Shown here in pieces: positions 8,997-19,399 of a stretch of DNA of 64,000 nt (positions within the stretch are counted from its first letter, which is position 1; each line of letters opens with the position of its first letter). Made by a program: the position numbers and the translations under genes. Source of the stretch: Mycolicibacterium neoaurum VKM Ac-1815D (GTDB taxonomy: Bacteria > Actinomycetota > Actinomycetes > Mycobacteriales > Mycobacteriaceae); the NCBI RefSeq assembly GCF_000317305.3, contig NC_023036.2:2604001-2668000 (forward strand), in the 5' to 3' direction. The notes under the pieces are model-generated. The model was not told the DNA's origin and ran no database searches. It saw only the letters and a list, made by a program, of their open reading frames with translations.

Positions 8997-10796
8997 GTGG
9001 CATCGTCTTCGGCGCCGGTCCACCCTGCCCGCTATCTGTCGCTCTTCCTGGCACTCCTCGTCGGTGTGTATCTGCTGGTCTTTCTGACCGGCGATAAGAA
9101 TCCCGAGCCCAAGCTGGGTATCGACCTGCAGGGTGGCACCCGCGTCACACTCACCGCCCGTACCCCCGACGGCTCGCGGCCCACCCGCGACGCCCTGATC
9201 CAGGCGCAGGAGATCATCAGCTCGCGCGTCGACGGTCTCGGCGTCTCCGGCTCCGAGGTCGTGATCGACGGTGACAACCTGGTCATCACGGTCCCCGGCA
9301 ACGACGGAACCGAGGCCCGCAGCCTCGGCCAGACCGCCCGCCTCTACATCCGGCCGGTCATCCACGCGATGCCCGCCCAGCCGGCCAGTGACCAGCCGCC
9401 CGCCGAGGGTGCGCCCCCGGGGCTGCCGCCGGGTGGTCAGATCCCCGGCATACCGCCCGGAATGGACCCCGGCGGTATGCCCCCGCTGATCGCACCGGCC
9501 GAGCCCGAGGCACCCGTTCGGACACCCGGTCAGCCGGGCGCCCCCGCCGCGCCGCCGGCCGCTCAGCCGCGGCCCTACCCGCTGGAACCGGCACCCTCGC
9601 CGTCTCCGTCGCCCACACCGACGCCGTCACCCGCACCGGCTCCCGGTGCGCCGGCGTCGCAGGCGCCCGGCGCGCCGAACGAAGACGCCTCGCTGGCCCA
9701 GCGCATCGCCGACGAGAAGCAGTTGCGCCAGAGCACCGACCAGAGCATCCAGTTGTTGGCACTGCAGTTCCAGGCCACCCGGTGCAACGAGGACGACGTG
9801 CTGGCCGGTAACGACGACCCGAACCTGCCGCTGGTCACCTGCTCGACCGATCACAAGACCGTCTTCCTGCTGGACAAGTCGATCATGAGCGGCGAGGAGA
9901 TCCAGACCGCCGGATCCGGCTTGGACCAGCAGCGCGGCGATTACGTCGTCGACGTCGAGTTCAAGAGCGGCGGTTCGAAGATCTGGGCCGATTTCACCGC
10001 GGCCAACGTCGGGACCCAGACGGCCTTCACGCTCGACTCGCAGGTCGTCAGCGCCCCCGAGATCCAGGAAGCGATCCCCGGCGGACGCACCCAGATCACC
10101 GGGCAGTTCACCGATTCCTCGGCCCGCGAACTGGCCAACGTCCTCAAGTACGGCTCGCTACCCCTGTCGTTCGAATCGTCGGAGGCCGAAACTGTCTCGG
10201 CGACACTGGGTTTGACCTCGCTGAAGGCCGGTCTCATTGCCGGTGCCGTCGGCCTGGCGCTGGTGCTGCTGTACTCGCTGCTGTACTACCGGGTGCTCGG
10301 CCTGTTGACCGCGCTGTCGCTGATCCTTGCCGGGGCCATGGTCTACGCCCTGTTGGTGCTGCTCGGCAGATGGATCAACTACACCCTTGATCTGGCCGGT
10401 ATCGCCGGTCTGATCATCGGTATAGGCACGACCGCCGACTCGTTCGTGGTGTTCTTCGAGCGCATCAAGGACGAGATCCGGGAGGGCCGTTCGTTCCGAT
10501 CGGCCGTACCGCGCGGCTGGGCCCGTGCCCGCAAGACGATTCTTTCCGGCAACGCGGTGACCTTCCTGGCCGCGGCGGTGCTCTACATCCTGGCCGTCGG
10601 TCAGGTGAAGGGTTTCGCGTTCACCCTCGGGCTGACCACCATCCTCGACGTGCTGGTGGTGTTCCTGGTGACCTGGCCGCTGGTGTACCTGTCATCGAAG
10701 TCCACGACGCTGGCCAAACCGGCGTTCAACGGTCTCGGTGCCGTCCAGCAGATCGCCCGCGAACGGCGTGCCGCGCCCACGACAGGACGGGGTTAG
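8997..10796 (+). CDS. secD: Protein translocase subunit SecD
   Basis: A 599-residue RND-type membrane protein that with SecF uses the proton motive force to help preprotein export. The N-terminal helix (about 12-31) is followed by the D1 motif [12 protein letters not shown], the periplasmic P1 domain, and five C-terminal helices including [30 protein letters not shown]. Between about residues 125 and 230 there is a Pro/Ala/Gly-rich insert ([15 protein letters not shown], then [17 protein letters not shown]) that E. coli SecD lacks; mycobacterial SecD proteins usually carry one. GTG start with AGGAG about 12 bases upstream. Confidence 0.96.
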   Translation: MASSSAPVHPARYLSLFLALLVGVYLLVFLTGDKNPEPKLGIDLQGGTRVTLTARTPDGSRPTRDALIQAQEIISSRVDGLGVSGSEVVIDGDNLVITVPGNDGTEARSLGQTARLYIRPVIHAMPAQPASDQPPAEGAPPGLPPGGQIPGIPPGMDPGGMPPLIAPAEPEAPVRTPGQPGAPAAPPAAQPRPYPLEPAPSPSPSPTPTPSPAPAPGAPASQAPGAPNEDASLAQRIADEKQLRQSTDQSIQLLALQFQATRCNEDDVLAGNDDPNLPLVTCSTDHKTVFLLDKSIMSGEEIQTAGSGLDQQRGDYVVDVEFKSGGSKIWADFTAANVGTQTAFTLDSQVVSAPEIQEAIPGGRTQITGQFTDSSARELANVLKYGSLPLSFESSEAETVSATLGLTSLKAGLIAGAVGLALVLLYSLLYYRVLGLLTALSLILAGAMVYALLVLLGRWINYTLDLAGIAGLIIGIGTTADSFVVFFERIKDEIREGRSFRSAVPRGWARARKTILSGNAVTFLAAAVLYILAVGQVKGFAFTLGLTTILDVLVVFLVTWPLVYLSSKSTTLAKPAFNGLGAVQQIARERRAAPTTGRG

Positions 10797-10800
10797 TCAG

Positions 10801-12033
10801 ATGTCGGCCAAGAATTCTTCTCCGGAGACCCTCGGGACCGAGGCGGGCACCGGATCGGCTCAGCAGCACGGCTTCTTCGTGCGCCTCTACACCGGTACCG
10901 GCGCCTTCGAGGTCATCGGTAAGCGCAAGCTGTGGTACGCCGTCAGCGGTGTGATCGTCGGGATATCGATCCTGGCCATGCTGATCCGCGGGTTCGCCTT
11001 CGGTATCGACTTCGAGGGTGGCACCAAGATCTCCATGCCGGTCGACGGAGCCAAGGGGCAGGCGACCACCGAACAGGTCGAGACCGTGTTCGGTGACGCC
11101 ATGGGCAGCGCCCCCGAGACCGTCGTCATCGTCGGCAGCGGACCGTCGGCCACCGTGCAGATCCGCACCGAGACGCTGAGCAACGAAGACACCGAGAAGG
11201 TGCGTACGGCGCTGTTCGATGCGTTCGCACCCAAGGGCACCGACGGTCAGCCCAGCATCCAGGCCATCAGCGACTCGGCCGTCTCGTCGACCTGGGGTGG
11301 CCAGATCACCCAGAAGGCGCTGATCGCGCTGGTGGTGTTCCTGGTCCTGGTGTCGATCTACATCACCGTGCGGTACGAGCGGTATATGGCCATGGCGGCT
11401 CTGGCGGCCATGTTCTTCGACCTCATCGTCACCGCGGGCGTGTACGCGCTGGTGGGCTTCGAGGTCACCCCGGCCACGGTGATCGGTCTGCTCACCATCC
11501 TCGGCTTCTCGATCTATGACACCGTCATCGTGTTCGACAAGGTCGAGGAGAACACTGAGGGCTTCGAGCACACCACCCGCCGAACGTTCGCCGAACAGGC
11601 CAACCTGGCGGTCAACCAGACCTTCATGCGGTCGATCAACACCAGTCTGATCTCGGCACTGCCGATCATCGCGCTGATGGTCATCGCCGTCTGGCTGCTT
11701 GGTGTGGGCACCCTGCAGGACCTGGCGCTGGTGCAGCTTGTCGGCGTGCTCGTCGGTACCTATTCGTCGATCTACTTCGCCACGCCGCTGCTGGTGACCC
11801 TGCGTGAGCGCACCGATGTGGTGCGTAACCACACCCGCAAGGTCATGCGCCGCCGCGCGGCGGTGGCCGCGAAGTCCGAAGGGGCCACCGAGCTCGACGA
11901 TGACGATGCGGCCCAGGATCTGACCGCCGACGCCGTCGAGGTCAGCACCCCGGCCGGTCCGGCACCGGACAAGCCCGCGCCCGGTGCCAAACCGCTGCGG
12001 CCCAACCGACCGTCGGGCAAACGGCGGCCATAG
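10801..12033 (+). CDS. secF: Protein translocase subunit SecF
   Basis: A 410-residue partner of SecD. Six helices, with GIDFEGGTKISM after the first helix and the family motif GFSIYDTVIVFDKVEEN in the membrane domain. The C-terminus is a charged, Pro-rich cytoplasmic tail. The ATG at 10801 lies 4 nt after the secD stop, so the pair is coupled. The final TAG lies inside the first unit of a 30-bp tandem duplication that also holds the GTG of the following lipoprotein gene. Confidence 0.96.
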   Translation: MSAKNSSPETLGTEAGTGSAQQHGFFVRLYTGTGAFEVIGKRKLWYAVSGVIVGISILAMLIRGFAFGIDFEGGTKISMPVDGAKGQATTEQVETVFGDAMGSAPETVVIVGSGPSATVQIRTETLSNEDTEKVRTALFDAFAPKGTDGQPSIQAISDSAVSSTWGGQITQKALIALVVFLVLVSIYITVRYERYMAMAALAAMFFDLIVTAGVYALVGFEVTPATVIGLLTILGFSIYDTVIVFDKVEENTEGFEHTTRRTFAEQANLAVNQTFMRSINTSLISALPIIALMVIAVWLLGVGTLQDLALVQLVGVLVGTYSSIYFATPLLVTLRERTDVVRNHTRKVMRRRAAVAAKSEGATELDDDDAAQDLTADAVEVSTPAGPAPDKPAPGAKPLRPNRPSGKRRP

Positions 12034-12090
12034 TGCCGAGCGTGCGAGGCACCCGACTGATAGTGCCGAGCGTGCGAGGCACCCGCCGCG
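12031..12090 (+). repeat. 30-bp tandem duplication over the secF stop / lipoprotein start
   Basis: Two adjacent 30-bp units (12031-12060 and 12061-12090) share their first 25 bases. Each begins TAGTGCC, so each carries an in-frame GTG (12033 and 12063). Within each unit GTGCC can pair with GGCAC 10 bases later, hiding the start codon in a stem. The period is a multiple of three, so the second unit simply adds ten residues. Confidence 0.9.
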
Positions 12091-13712
12091 CAGCTACCGC
12101 CCTGGCCCTGACGGCGGGGCTGGTCGTGGCGGGCTGTTCGGCAGGCTCCGACGGTGTCATCGACTACGCCGTCGACGGCACGCTGACCAGCTACAACACC
12201 AACACCGTCAGCGGTGCCGCCTCCGGCGGCCCGCAGGCGTTCGCCCGCGTGCTCACCGGATTCACCTATCGCGGTCCCGACGGGCAGACGGTCAGCGACC
12301 GGGACTACGGCACCGTCGCCGTGGTCGGCCGCGCACCGCTGATCCTGGACTACGAGATCAACTCGGCCGCCGTGTACTCCGACGGCAAGCCGATCACCTG
12401 TGACGACATGGTGCTGACCTGGGCCGCGCAGTCCGGGCGATTCCCGTTGTTCAACGCGGCCAGCACCGCGGGGTACCGCGATATCGCGACCGTCGACTGC
12501 GTGCCCGGACAGAAGAAAGCCCGGGTGACGTTCAATCCGGACCGTGGAATCGTCGATTACGGTTCGCTGTTCGGCGCGACCGCGCTGCTGCCCGCCCATG
12601 TGCTCGGCGATCAGCTCGGACTGGGGGAGGCCGGGGTCACCCGCGCCATCCAGAACCAGGATCTCCCGGCGGTCGACCGCATCGCCGCCGCGTGGAACGC
12701 CAGCTGGAATCTCGGTCCCGACACCGACATCAAGCTGTTGCCCTCCTCCGGGCCCTACAAGGTGGAGTCCATCACCGATCAGGGCGCGGTGGTGCTGACG
12801 GCCAACGACAAGTGGTGGGGCGCGAAGCCGGTGACCCCGCGGGTGACGGTGTGGCCGCGCGGGGCCGATATCCAGGACCGGATCAACGACGGCACCTTCG
12901 ACATCGTCGACATCGCGGCCGGATCGTCGGGCATCATCAACCTGCCCGCCGGTTACACCCGCACCGACACCCCGTCGGCGGGAATCGAGCAGCTGATCTT
13001 CTCCGCGCAGGGCCTGATGGCCGCACCCCCGAACCGGCGGGCTCTGGCGTTGTGTACCCCGCGGGAGAACATCGCCCGCAACGCGCAGGTGCCGGTTGCC
13101 AATGCGCGTCTGAACCCGACCGCCGAGGACGCCCTTTCGGCCGCCGAGAGTGCCGTCGCGGCAGGGCAGTTCGTGGCCCCCGATATCGAGGGCGCCCGGG
13201 TGGCGCTGAACAATCAACCGCTGACCGTGCGCATCGGATACCAGAGCCCGAACCCGCGGCTGGCCGCCACGGTGGGTGCTATCGCGCAGGCGTGCGGACC
13301 GGCGGGGATCACCGTCACCGATGCGGCGGGCGCCGGCGTCGGCCCGCAGAGCCTGCTCGACAATTCCGTCGACGTCCTCATCGGCAGCACCGGCGGCGCC
13401 GTGGGCAGCGGTTCCACCGGCTCGAGCTCGCTGGATGCCTACGACCTGCACACCGGCAACGGCAACAACCTCTCCGGGTACAGCAACGAGCGCATCGACG
13501 GCATCATCGACGCGCTGGTGGTGACTGCCGATCCCAAGGAGCAGTCTCGGCTGTTGGGGGAGAGCGGCCCCATCCTCTGGGCGGACGTGCCGACCCTTCC
13601 GCTGTACCGTCAGCAGCGCACCCTGCTGACCGCCAAATCGGTGGGTGCCGTCAGCAGCAACCCGACCCGCTGGGGAGCAGGATGGAACATGGACCGATGG
13701 ACACTGTCGTGA
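12033..13712 (+). CDS. ABC transporter family 5 substrate-binding lipoprotein
   Basis: A 559-residue (or 549 from GTG 12063) extracytoplasmic solute-binding protein of the peptide/oligopeptide class (SBP_bac_5). The N-terminus has Arg residues, a hydrophobic stretch and the lipobox VVAGCSAG, so it is a Sec lipoprotein anchored through that cysteine. The body has the family pattern of [19 protein letters not shown] and later [10 protein letters not shown]. No permease or ATPase genes are adjacent; in mycobacteria this orphan lipoprotein sits between secF and apt (Rv2585c position). Two in-frame GTG starts lie in a tandem duplication; the second gives a more compact signal peptide. Confidence 0.88.
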   Translation: MPSVRGTRLIVPSVRGTRRAATALALTAGLVVAGCSAGSDGVIDYAVDGTLTSYNTNTVSGAASGGPQAFARVLTGFTYRGPDGQTVSDRDYGTVAVVGRAPLILDYEINSAAVYSDGKPITCDDMVLTWAAQSGRFPLFNAASTAGYRDIATVDCVPGQKKARVTFNPDRGIVDYGSLFGATALLPAHVLGDQLGLGEAGVTRAIQNQDLPAVDRIAAAWNASWNLGPDTDIKLLPSSGPYKVESITDQGAVVLTANDKWWGAKPVTPRVTVWPRGADIQDRINDGTFDIVDIAAGSSGIINLPAGYTRTDTPSAGIEQLIFSAQGLMAAPPNRRALALCTPRENIARNAQVPVANARLNPTAEDALSAAESAVAAGQFVAPDIEGARVALNNQPLTVRIGYQSPNPRLAATVGAIAQACGPAGITVTDAAGAGVGPQSLLDNSVDVLIGSTGGAVGSGSTGSSSLDAYDLHTGNGNNLSGYSNERIDGIIDALVVTADPKEQSRLLGESGPILWADVPTLPLYRQQRTLLTAKSVGAVSSNPTRWGAGWNMDRWTLS

Positions 13713-13751
13713 GTTCGGACACTGTCGTGAATCTGGCACTGTCGTGAGTGA
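13699..13751 (+). repeat. 18-bp repeat, three units, over the lipoprotein stop / apt start
   Basis: Units at 13699-13716, 13717-13734 and 13735-13751 share CACTGTCGTGA. Each contains GTGA. The first TGA (13710) ends the lipoprotein gene; the third GTG (13744) starts apt. The GTG codons of units 1 and 2 are in another frame from apt because unit 3 is one base short. ACACTGT is itself a small palindrome. Confidence 0.85.
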
Positions 13752-14268
13752 TACTGCGGCACTGATCAGCCGGCTGACCCGCGAGGTGGACGACTTCCCG
13801 AGCCCGGGCGTGCAGTTCAAGGACCTCACCCCGGTGCTCGCCGATCCGCAGGGCCTGGTGGTGCTGACCGATGCGCTGGCCGAGGCCGCCGAGGGAGCCG
13901 ACCTGATCGCCGGCGTCGACGCCCGCGGCTTCTTGCTCGGCGCGGCGGTGGCGCTGCGCCGCGGTACCGGGGTGCTCGCCGTGCGCAAGGGTGGCAAGTT
14001 ACCGCCACCGGTGCACACCGTGTCCTACGACCTGGAGTACGGGTCGGCGACCCTGGAGATCCCGGCCGACGGTATCGAACTGGCCGGTCGCAACGTTCTG
14101 GTGATCGATGATGTGCTGGCCACCGGCGGCACACTGGCCGCGGCAGCCCAGGTGCTGGAACAGGCCGGGGCCCGGGTGATCGGTGCGGCCGTGGTGCTGG
14201 AGCTGGTGGCTCTCAACGGGCGCGCCGCGATCCAACCACTACCGGTCACCAGTCTCATCACGGGCTGA
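13744..14268 (+). CDS. apt: Adenine phosphoribosyltransferase
   Basis: A 174-residue purine salvage enzyme that makes AMP from adenine and PRPP. It shows [17 protein letters not shown], the [16 protein letters not shown] loop, [10 protein letters not shown], and the PRPP-binding motif [17 protein letters not shown]. Length is normal. The GTG at 13744 gives [11 protein letters not shown], the expected N-terminus; no clear ribosome site is visible. The gene lies between the lipoprotein and relA, as in M. tuberculosis. Confidence 0.94.
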   Translation: MSDTAALISRLTREVDDFPSPGVQFKDLTPVLADPQGLVVLTDALAEAAEGADLIAGVDARGFLLGAAVALRRGTGVLAVRKGGKLPPPVHTVSYDLEYGSATLEIPADGIELAGRNVLVIDDVLATGGTLAAAAQVLEQAGARVIGAAVVLELVALNGRAAIQPLPVTSLITG

Positions 14269-14308
14269 GAGATATCCTCGAAGTCTTGACGATGGCGAGG
14301 AGGTGAAC

Positions 14309-16657
14309 GTGGCCGGCGAAGACAACGTTGCGAGCGGCACCGGGCAGGTGGTCCAGACGCCGCCGTCGGCCGAGGCCGCCGCCGCGGACACCGCCAAGAT
14401 CAGCGCCTCGCGCCGCGTGCGGGCCCGGCTCGCCCGGCGGATGACCGCCCAGCGCAGCCCCGTCAACCCCGTGCTCGAACCGCTGGTGGCGGTGCACCGG
14501 CAGTTCCACCCGAAGGCTGATCTGGCCATCCTGCAGCGCGCCTACGATGTCGCCGAACAGCGCCACGCCGACCAGATGCGTCGCTCCGGTGATCCCTACA
14601 TCACCCATCCGCTGGCCGTGGCGAACATCCTCGCCGAACTGGGCATGGACACCACCACACTGGTGGCCGCACTCCTGCACGACACCGTGGAGGACACCGG
14701 GTACTCCCTCGACGAGCTCACCAACGACTTCGGCAGCGAGGTCGGTCACCTCGTCGACGGGGTGACCAAACTCGACAAGGTCGCGCTCGGCACCGCCGCC
14801 GAGGGCGAGACCATCCGCAAGATGATCATCGCCATGGCCCGCGACCCCCGCGTGCTGGTGATCAAGGTCGCCGACCGGCTGCACAACATGCGCACCATGC
14901 GATTCCTGCCGCCGGAGAAGCAGGCCCGCAAGGCTCGCGAGACGCTGGAAGTCATTGCCCCGCTGGCACATCGGCTGGGTATGGCGACCGTCAAATGGGA
15001 GCTGGAAGACCTGTCGTTCGCGATCCTGCACCCCAAGCGGTACGAGGAGATCGTCCGACTGGTCGCCGACCGTGCGCCGTCGCGGGACACCTACCTGGCC
15101 AGGGTGCGCGCCGAGATCGGTTCGTCGCTGGCGGCCATGAAGATCAGCGCCACTGTCGAGGGCAGGCCCAAGCACTACTGGTCGATCTATCAGAAGATGA
15201 TTGTCAAGGGCCGTGACTTCGACGATATCCACGACCTGGTCGGCGTCCGCATCCTGTGTGACGACATGCGCGACTGTTATGCCGCCGTCGGTGTGGTGCA
15301 CTCGCTGTGGCAGCCGATGGCGGGCCGGTTCAAGGATTACATCGCCCAGCCGCGGTACGGGGTGTACCAGTCGCTGCATACCACCGTCATCGGCCCGGAG
15401 GGCAAGCCGCTGGAGGTGCAGATCCGCACCAACGACATGCACGACACCGCCGAGTTCGGCATCGCGGCGCACTGGCGATACAAGGAAGCCAAGGGGCGCA
15501 ACGGTGTTCCCGGTGGGCACACCGCCGCCGAGATCGACGAGATGGCGTGGATGCGACAGCTTCTCGATTGGCAACGGGAAGCCGCCGACCCCGGTGAGTT
15601 CCTCGAATCGTTGCGTTACGACCTTGCGGTGCAGGAGATCTTCGTCTTCACCCCGAAGGGTGACGTCATCACCCTGCCGACCGGGTCGACACCGGTGGAC
15701 TTCGCCTACGCCGTGCACACCGAGGTCGGTCACCGCTGCATCGGGGCACGGGTCAACCATCGTCTCGTCGCGCTGGAGCGCAAGCTCGAAAATGGCGACC
15801 AGGTCGAGGTTTTCACCTCCAAAGCCGCCAACGCCGGACCGTCGCGGGACTGGCAGACCTTCGTCGTTTCGCCGCGGGCGAAGGCGAAGATCCGTCAGTG
15901 GTTCGCCAAGGAGCGCCGCGAGGAGGCGCTCGAAGCGGGCAAGGATGCGATCGTCCGTGAGGTCCGCCGCGGTGGACTCCCGTTGCAGCGGTTGATGAGT
16001 GCGGACTCCATGACTAACCTGGCCCGCGAACTGCACTACGCCGATGTCTCCGCGCTCTACACCGCGGTCGGCGAGGGCCACACCTCGGCTCGGCACGTCG
16101 TGCAGCGCCTGCTTGCCCAGTTCGGCGGCGACGAAGAGGCCGAGGACGAGATCGCCGAGCGGTCGACGCCGGCCACCATGCCGGTGCGGCACCGCACCAG
16201 CGATGACGTCGGGGTGTCGGTGCCCGGCGCGGTCGGGGTGTTGACCAAGCTGGCCAAGTGCTGCACCCCGGTCCCCGGCGATGTCATCATGGGCTTCGTC
16301 ACCCGTGGCGGCGGGGTCAGCGTGCACCGCACCGACTGCACCAATGCCGAATCACTGCAGGAGCAGTCCGAACGCATCATCGAGGTGCAGTGGGCCCCCT
16401 CGCCGTCCTCGGTGTTCCTGGTCGCTATCCAGGTCGAGGCGCTGGACCGGCACCGGTTGCTCTCCGATGTCACCCGCGTGCTCGCCGATGAGAAGGTCAA
16501 CATCCTGTCGGCGTCGGTGACGACCTCCAACGACCGGGTCGCGATCAGCCGGTTCACCTTCGAGATGGGCGATCCCAAACACCTGGGTCATGTGCTCAAC
16601 GTCGTGCGCAATGTCGAGGGTGTCTACGACGTGTACCGGGTGACTTCCGCGGCGTGA
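14309..16657 (+). CDS. relA: Bifunctional (p)ppGpp synthetase/hydrolase RelA (RSH)
   Basis: A 782-residue stringent-response enzyme. In order: HD hydrolase domain with HDTVEDT (about residues 120-270), synthetase domain with [13 protein letters not shown], the RFKDY motif (the RxKD form of bifunctional RSH proteins) and YQSLHTT, a TGS domain ([27 protein letters not shown]), a CCTPVPGD zinc-finger-like segment and a C-terminal ACT domain. The GTG at 14309 is chosen because GAGGAGG lies 5 bases upstream; a GTG at 14303 overlaps that site. Both catalytic activities look intact. Confidence 0.95.
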   Translation: MAGEDNVASGTGQVVQTPPSAEAAAADTAKISASRRVRARLARRMTAQRSPVNPVLEPLVAVHRQFHPKADLAILQRAYDVAEQRHADQMRRSGDPYITHPLAVANILAELGMDTTTLVAALLHDTVEDTGYSLDELTNDFGSEVGHLVDGVTKLDKVALGTAAEGETIRKMIIAMARDPRVLVIKVADRLHNMRTMRFLPPEKQARKARETLEVIAPLAHRLGMATVKWELEDLSFAILHPKRYEEIVRLVADRAPSRDTYLARVRAEIGSSLAAMKISATVEGRPKHYWSIYQKMIVKGRDFDDIHDLVGVRILCDDMRDCYAAVGVVHSLWQPMAGRFKDYIAQPRYGVYQSLHTTVIGPEGKPLEVQIRTNDMHDTAEFGIAAHWRYKEAKGRNGVPGGHTAAEIDEMAWMRQLLDWQREAADPGEFLESLRYDLAVQEIFVFTPKGDVITLPTGSTPVDFAYAVHTEVGHRCIGARVNHRLVALERKLENGDQVEVFTSKAANAGPSRDWQTFVVSPRAKAKIRQWFAKERREEALEAGKDAIVREVRRGGLPLQRLMSADSMTNLARELHYADVSALYTAVGEGHTSARHVVQRLLAQFGGDEEAEDEIAERSTPATMPVRHRTSDDVGVSVPGAVGVLTKLAKCCTPVPGDVIMGFVTRGGGVSVHRTDCTNAESLQEQSERIIEVQWAPSPSSVFLVAIQVEALDRHRLLSDVTRVLADEKVNILSASVTTSNDRVAISRFTFEMGDPKHLGHVLNVVRNVEGVYDVYRVTSAA

Positions 16658-16713
16658 GCCGCAGTCCGGCTTGCGCGGCGTGAGCCGCAGTCCGGCTTGC
16701 GCGGCGTGAGCCG
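16651..16713 (+). repeat. 26-bp tandem repeat with hairpins between convergent genes
   Basis: Two full 26-bp units (16651-16676, 16677-16702) and an 11-bp partial third. Each holds AGCCG, a CAGTC loop and CGGCT, flanked by GCG/CGC, so two identical hairpins stand side by side. The first unit carries the relA TGA; the repeat ends against the stop of the minus-strand cyclophilin. It probably acts as a bidirectional terminator without a U-tract. Confidence 0.8.
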
Positions 16714-17706
16714 TTACTGCACCACGACCGCTTCGATGGTCACCGTGGTCGCGGGCTCGCCGTCGTCACCACCGCCGGCGACCCCGTCCGACGCGATCTC
16801 GTCGAGCACCTTGAGCCCGCTGGGGTCGATGGTGCCGAACACCGTGTACGTGGGCGGCAGCTGAGAGTCCTTGTACACCAGGAAGAACTGGCTGCCGTTG
16901 GTGCCCGCCCCGGCATTGGCCATGGCCAGCGTGCCGCGCGGGTACAGCATGGGGGCGCGGATGGCGGGGTCGGTCAGCCGGAACTGGTTGGTCGGGTATT
17001 CGTTGGGGAACTGATAGCCCGGTCCGCCGTCACCGCTGCCCGTGGGATCGCCGCACTGCAACACCCCGAGCGTGTCGCTGGTGGTCAACCGATGACAGGT
17101 GGTGTCGTCGAAGAAACCCTGCGCCGACAGGCTGGCGAAATTGTTCACCGTGCAGGGCGCCTGGCCGTTGTCGAGCTGCAGGCCGATATAGCCGCGGTCG
17201 GTGCTGATCTCGGCCTCGATCGTCGCCGGTGTCGTGGGGACCCGGCCCATCAGTGGCGGATCCACCGGCTTGGCCGCCTTTTCCGGGGTCGGCAGGTACT
17301 GGCAGTTCGAACCGAGCGTCGCCGGCGCCTTGAACTCCGGCAGCGGTTCGACGACACCGGGGGTGGCCGAGTATCCCGGCGCGGACGGGTTGTAGTGCCG
17401 GATGTCCTCGATGACCGCGCGGGTGGCCACGATGGCCACGATCAGCACGAGCACGCCGAAGGCGGTCAGCAGGTAGCCGAGCACCAGTCCGGCGATGGCC
17501 ATCCCGCGGCCTTCGTCACCGCTGCGTTTGATCTGGTACAGCGAGATGTGCCCGAACACGATGCCTAGCGGAGCGACCAGGATCCCGCAGATCAGCGCGG
17601 CCACCGCCAGTGAGTTGGTGGGCCGCCGCTGCGGCGGATACCCGTACTGCTCCGGCGGATAGCCGTACGGCGGTGGCGGGTAGCCGTACGGCGGCGGGAC
17701 GCTCAT
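16714..17706 (-). CDS. Membrane-anchored cyclophilin with DUF4190 domain
   Basis: A 330-residue protein. The first 45 residues are Pro/Tyr/Gly-rich (repeated PPPYGYP), then two hydrophobic helices with the DUF4190 pattern (LAVAALICGILVAPLGIVFGHISLYQIKRSG), then an extracytoplasmic cyclophilin-type peptidyl-prolyl isomerase domain (about 165-325) with MANAGAGTNGSQFFLVYKDS and YTVFGTID. Cysteines in CTVNNF, CHRL and QCGDP are shared with its neighbour and may form disulfides outside the cell. It lies next to a second cyclophilin of very similar catalytic sequence; the two probably arose by duplication. Confidence 0.87.
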   Translation of the reverse strand: MSVPPPYGYPPPPYGYPPEQYGYPPQRRPTNSLAVAALICGILVAPLGIVFGHISLYQIKRSGDEGRGMAIAGLVLGYLLTAFGVLVLIVAIVATRAVIEDIRHYNPSAPGYSATPGVVEPLPEFKAPATLGSNCQYLPTPEKAAKPVDPPLMGRVPTTPATIEAEISTDRGYIGLQLDNGQAPCTVNNFASLSAQGFFDDTTCHRLTTSDTLGVLQCGDPTGSGDGGPGYQFPNEYPTNQFRLTDPAIRAPMLYPRGTLAMANAGAGTNGSQFFLVYKDSQLPPTYTVFGTIDPSGLKVLDEIASDGVAGGGDDGEPATTVTIEAVVVQ

Positions 17707-17734
17707 CGGGTCGGACGACAGCTCGGTCGGTCGC

Positions 17735-18610
17735 TCAGTCGACCGCGATGGACTTGACCATCACCTTGGTCGCGGGCTCCCCGTCCTGTCCGCCACCGGC
17801 GACGCCGCCCGCGGCGATCTTGTCCAGGGTGGCCAGTCCGGTCTCGTCGATGGTGCCGAACACGGTGTAGCCCGGCGGCAGCTGGGAGTCCTTGTACACC
17901 AGGAAGAACTGGCTGCCGTTGGTGCCCGCACCGGCATTGGCCATGGCCAGCGTGCCGCGCGGGTACAGCACGGGCTGCTGCAGCGCCGGGTTGTCGGGCT
18001 GGTACTGGTTGGTCGGGTACTCGTTGGCGAACTGATAGCCCGGCCCGCCGGTGCCCTGGCCGGTCGGGTCGCCGCACTGCAGAACCGACAGGCTGTCGCT
18101 GGTGGTCAGCCGGTGACACGGGGTGTCGTTGAAGTAGCCCTGCTGGGCCAGGCTGGCGAAGCTGTTGGTGGTGCAGGGCGCCTGCGCGTTGTTCAGCTCC
18201 AGACCGATATTGCCCTGATCGGTCGACATGCTGACGCTGACCTCGGCCTCATCCATCGGGATGGCGCCGGTCCGCGGCGGGTTGACCGGTTTGCTGGCCT
18301 TCCCGGCCGCCGGGTACTGGCAGTTCTGGCCGAGTCCGGCCGGCGCGACGAACGCGGGCAGCTTGCCGTCGGCGGCGGGCTGCGGGGCGTTGGGGTCGAC
18401 CGTCGTGGTGGTGGACGCCGAGGCCGTCGTGTCGGAATCCTTGGTGGTGATCACAACCGTGGCCACCACAGCGCCGATGACGACGACCGCACCCACCGCC
18501 GAGGCGACGATGGTGAGCAGTCGCTGCCGCTTGGCCTGTGCGGCCCGTCGCTCCAGCTGCCGCTCGAGCTTGCGCTTGGCCGCTGCCCTTCGCTGTTCGT
18601 TGGTCGGCAC
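17735..18610 (-). CDS. ppiB: Exported peptidyl-prolyl isomerase (PpiB type)
   Basis: A 291-residue cyclophilin that catalyses proline cis-trans isomerisation, likely on exported proteins. A charged N-terminus (NEQRRAAAKRKLERQLERR) precedes one helix (about 31-54), a Thr/Pro linker and the catalytic domain with MANAGAGTNGSQFFLVYKDS. The open frame runs much further upstream, but GTG 18610 with GAGGAGGA about 8 bases before it and the family start PTNEQRRAAAKRKLE decide the start; an ATG six codons earlier (18628) lacks a site. It is divergent from the metallo-hydrolase gene and upstream of the DUF4190 cyclophilin. Confidence 0.88.
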   Translation of the reverse strand: MPTNEQRRAAAKRKLERQLERRAAQAKRQRLLTIVASAVGAVVVIGAVVATVVITTKDSDTTASASTTTTVDPNAPQPAADGKLPAFVAPAGLGQNCQYPAAGKASKPVNPPRTGAIPMDEAEVSVSMSTDQGNIGLELNNAQAPCTTNSFASLAQQGYFNDTPCHRLTTSDSLSVLQCGDPTGQGTGGPGYQFANEYPTNQYQPDNPALQQPVLYPRGTLAMANAGAGTNGSQFFLVYKDSQLPPGYTVFGTIDETGLATLDKIAAGGVAGGGQDGEPATKVMVKSIAVD

Positions 18611-18730
18611 CGCCGCTGTCCTCCTCATTCGCCGAACACGTCGGCAACGAGTGTGCCAGGCGTTTCTGAGTGTCGGCCGTGCGACCCGCGCGAATACCGG
18701 TCCGCCGAGTGGACATGGGAAACTGACCGG

Positions 18731-19399
18731 GTGCTGATCACCGGATTTCCGACGGGGGTGCTGGCGTGCAACTGCTATGTGTTCGCAGCGCACGCGGGCG
18801 CCGACGCCGTCATCGTCGACCCCGGACAGTCGGCGTCGGCGCGGCTGCAGCGCATCCTCGACGAGCACCGGCTCACGCCGGCCGCGGTACTGCTGACCCA
18901 CGGCCACATCGACCACATGTGGTCGGCGCAGAAGGTGGCCGACCGGTACGGCTGCCCGGTGTACATCCATCCCGCCGACCGGGCGATGCTCACCGACCCG
19001 GTACAGGGCCTGACCAGCGGCGGGCTGTGGGGGACGCTGGGCCGGCTGACGCTGGGCGCGGTGTTCTCCGAGCCACGCCAGCTCGTCGAACTGCGCACCG
19101 ACGGTCAGGTGTTGGACCTCGGCGGCATCCGGGTGAGCGTCGACCACACGCCCGGCCACACCCGCGGGTCGGTGTGTTTTCGAACCCAGGGTCAGGTGTT
19201 CACCGGTGACACCCTGTTCCAGGGTTCGGTGGGGCGTACCGACCTGCCCGGTGGCAGCGGCAATTCCCTGATCGATTCGATCATGACCAAACTGATGGTG
19301 CTCGACGACGACACCGTGATACTCCCGGGCCACGGCCCGAGGTCCACGATCGGCATCGAACGCCGCACCAACCCATTTCTCGAAGGCCTGGTTCTGTGA
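18731..19399 (+). CDS. MBL-fold metallo-hydrolase (glyoxalase II type)
   Basis: A 222-residue metallo-beta-lactamase fold enzyme starting [17 protein letters not shown]. The metal motif THGHIDHMW (HxHxDH) is followed by HTPGH, FTGDTLF and LPGHGP, the full set of zinc ligands. Family members hydrolyse S-lactoylglutathione-like thioesters; mycobacteria use mycothiol, so the true substrate is uncertain. GTG 18731 is the family start. Its TGA overlaps the hisS GTG by 4 nt, as in M. tuberculosis (Rv2581c-hisS). Confidence 0.9.
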   Translation: MLITGFPTGVLACNCYVFAAHAGADAVIVDPGQSASARLQRILDEHRLTPAAVLLTHGHIDHMWSAQKVADRYGCPVYIHPADRAMLTDPVQGLTSGGLWGTLGRLTLGAVFSEPRQLVELRTDGQVLDLGGIRVSVDHTPGHTRGSVCFRTQGQVFTGDTLFQGSVGRTDLPGGSGNSLIDSIMTKLMVLDDDTVILPGHGPRSTIGIERRTNPFLEGLVL

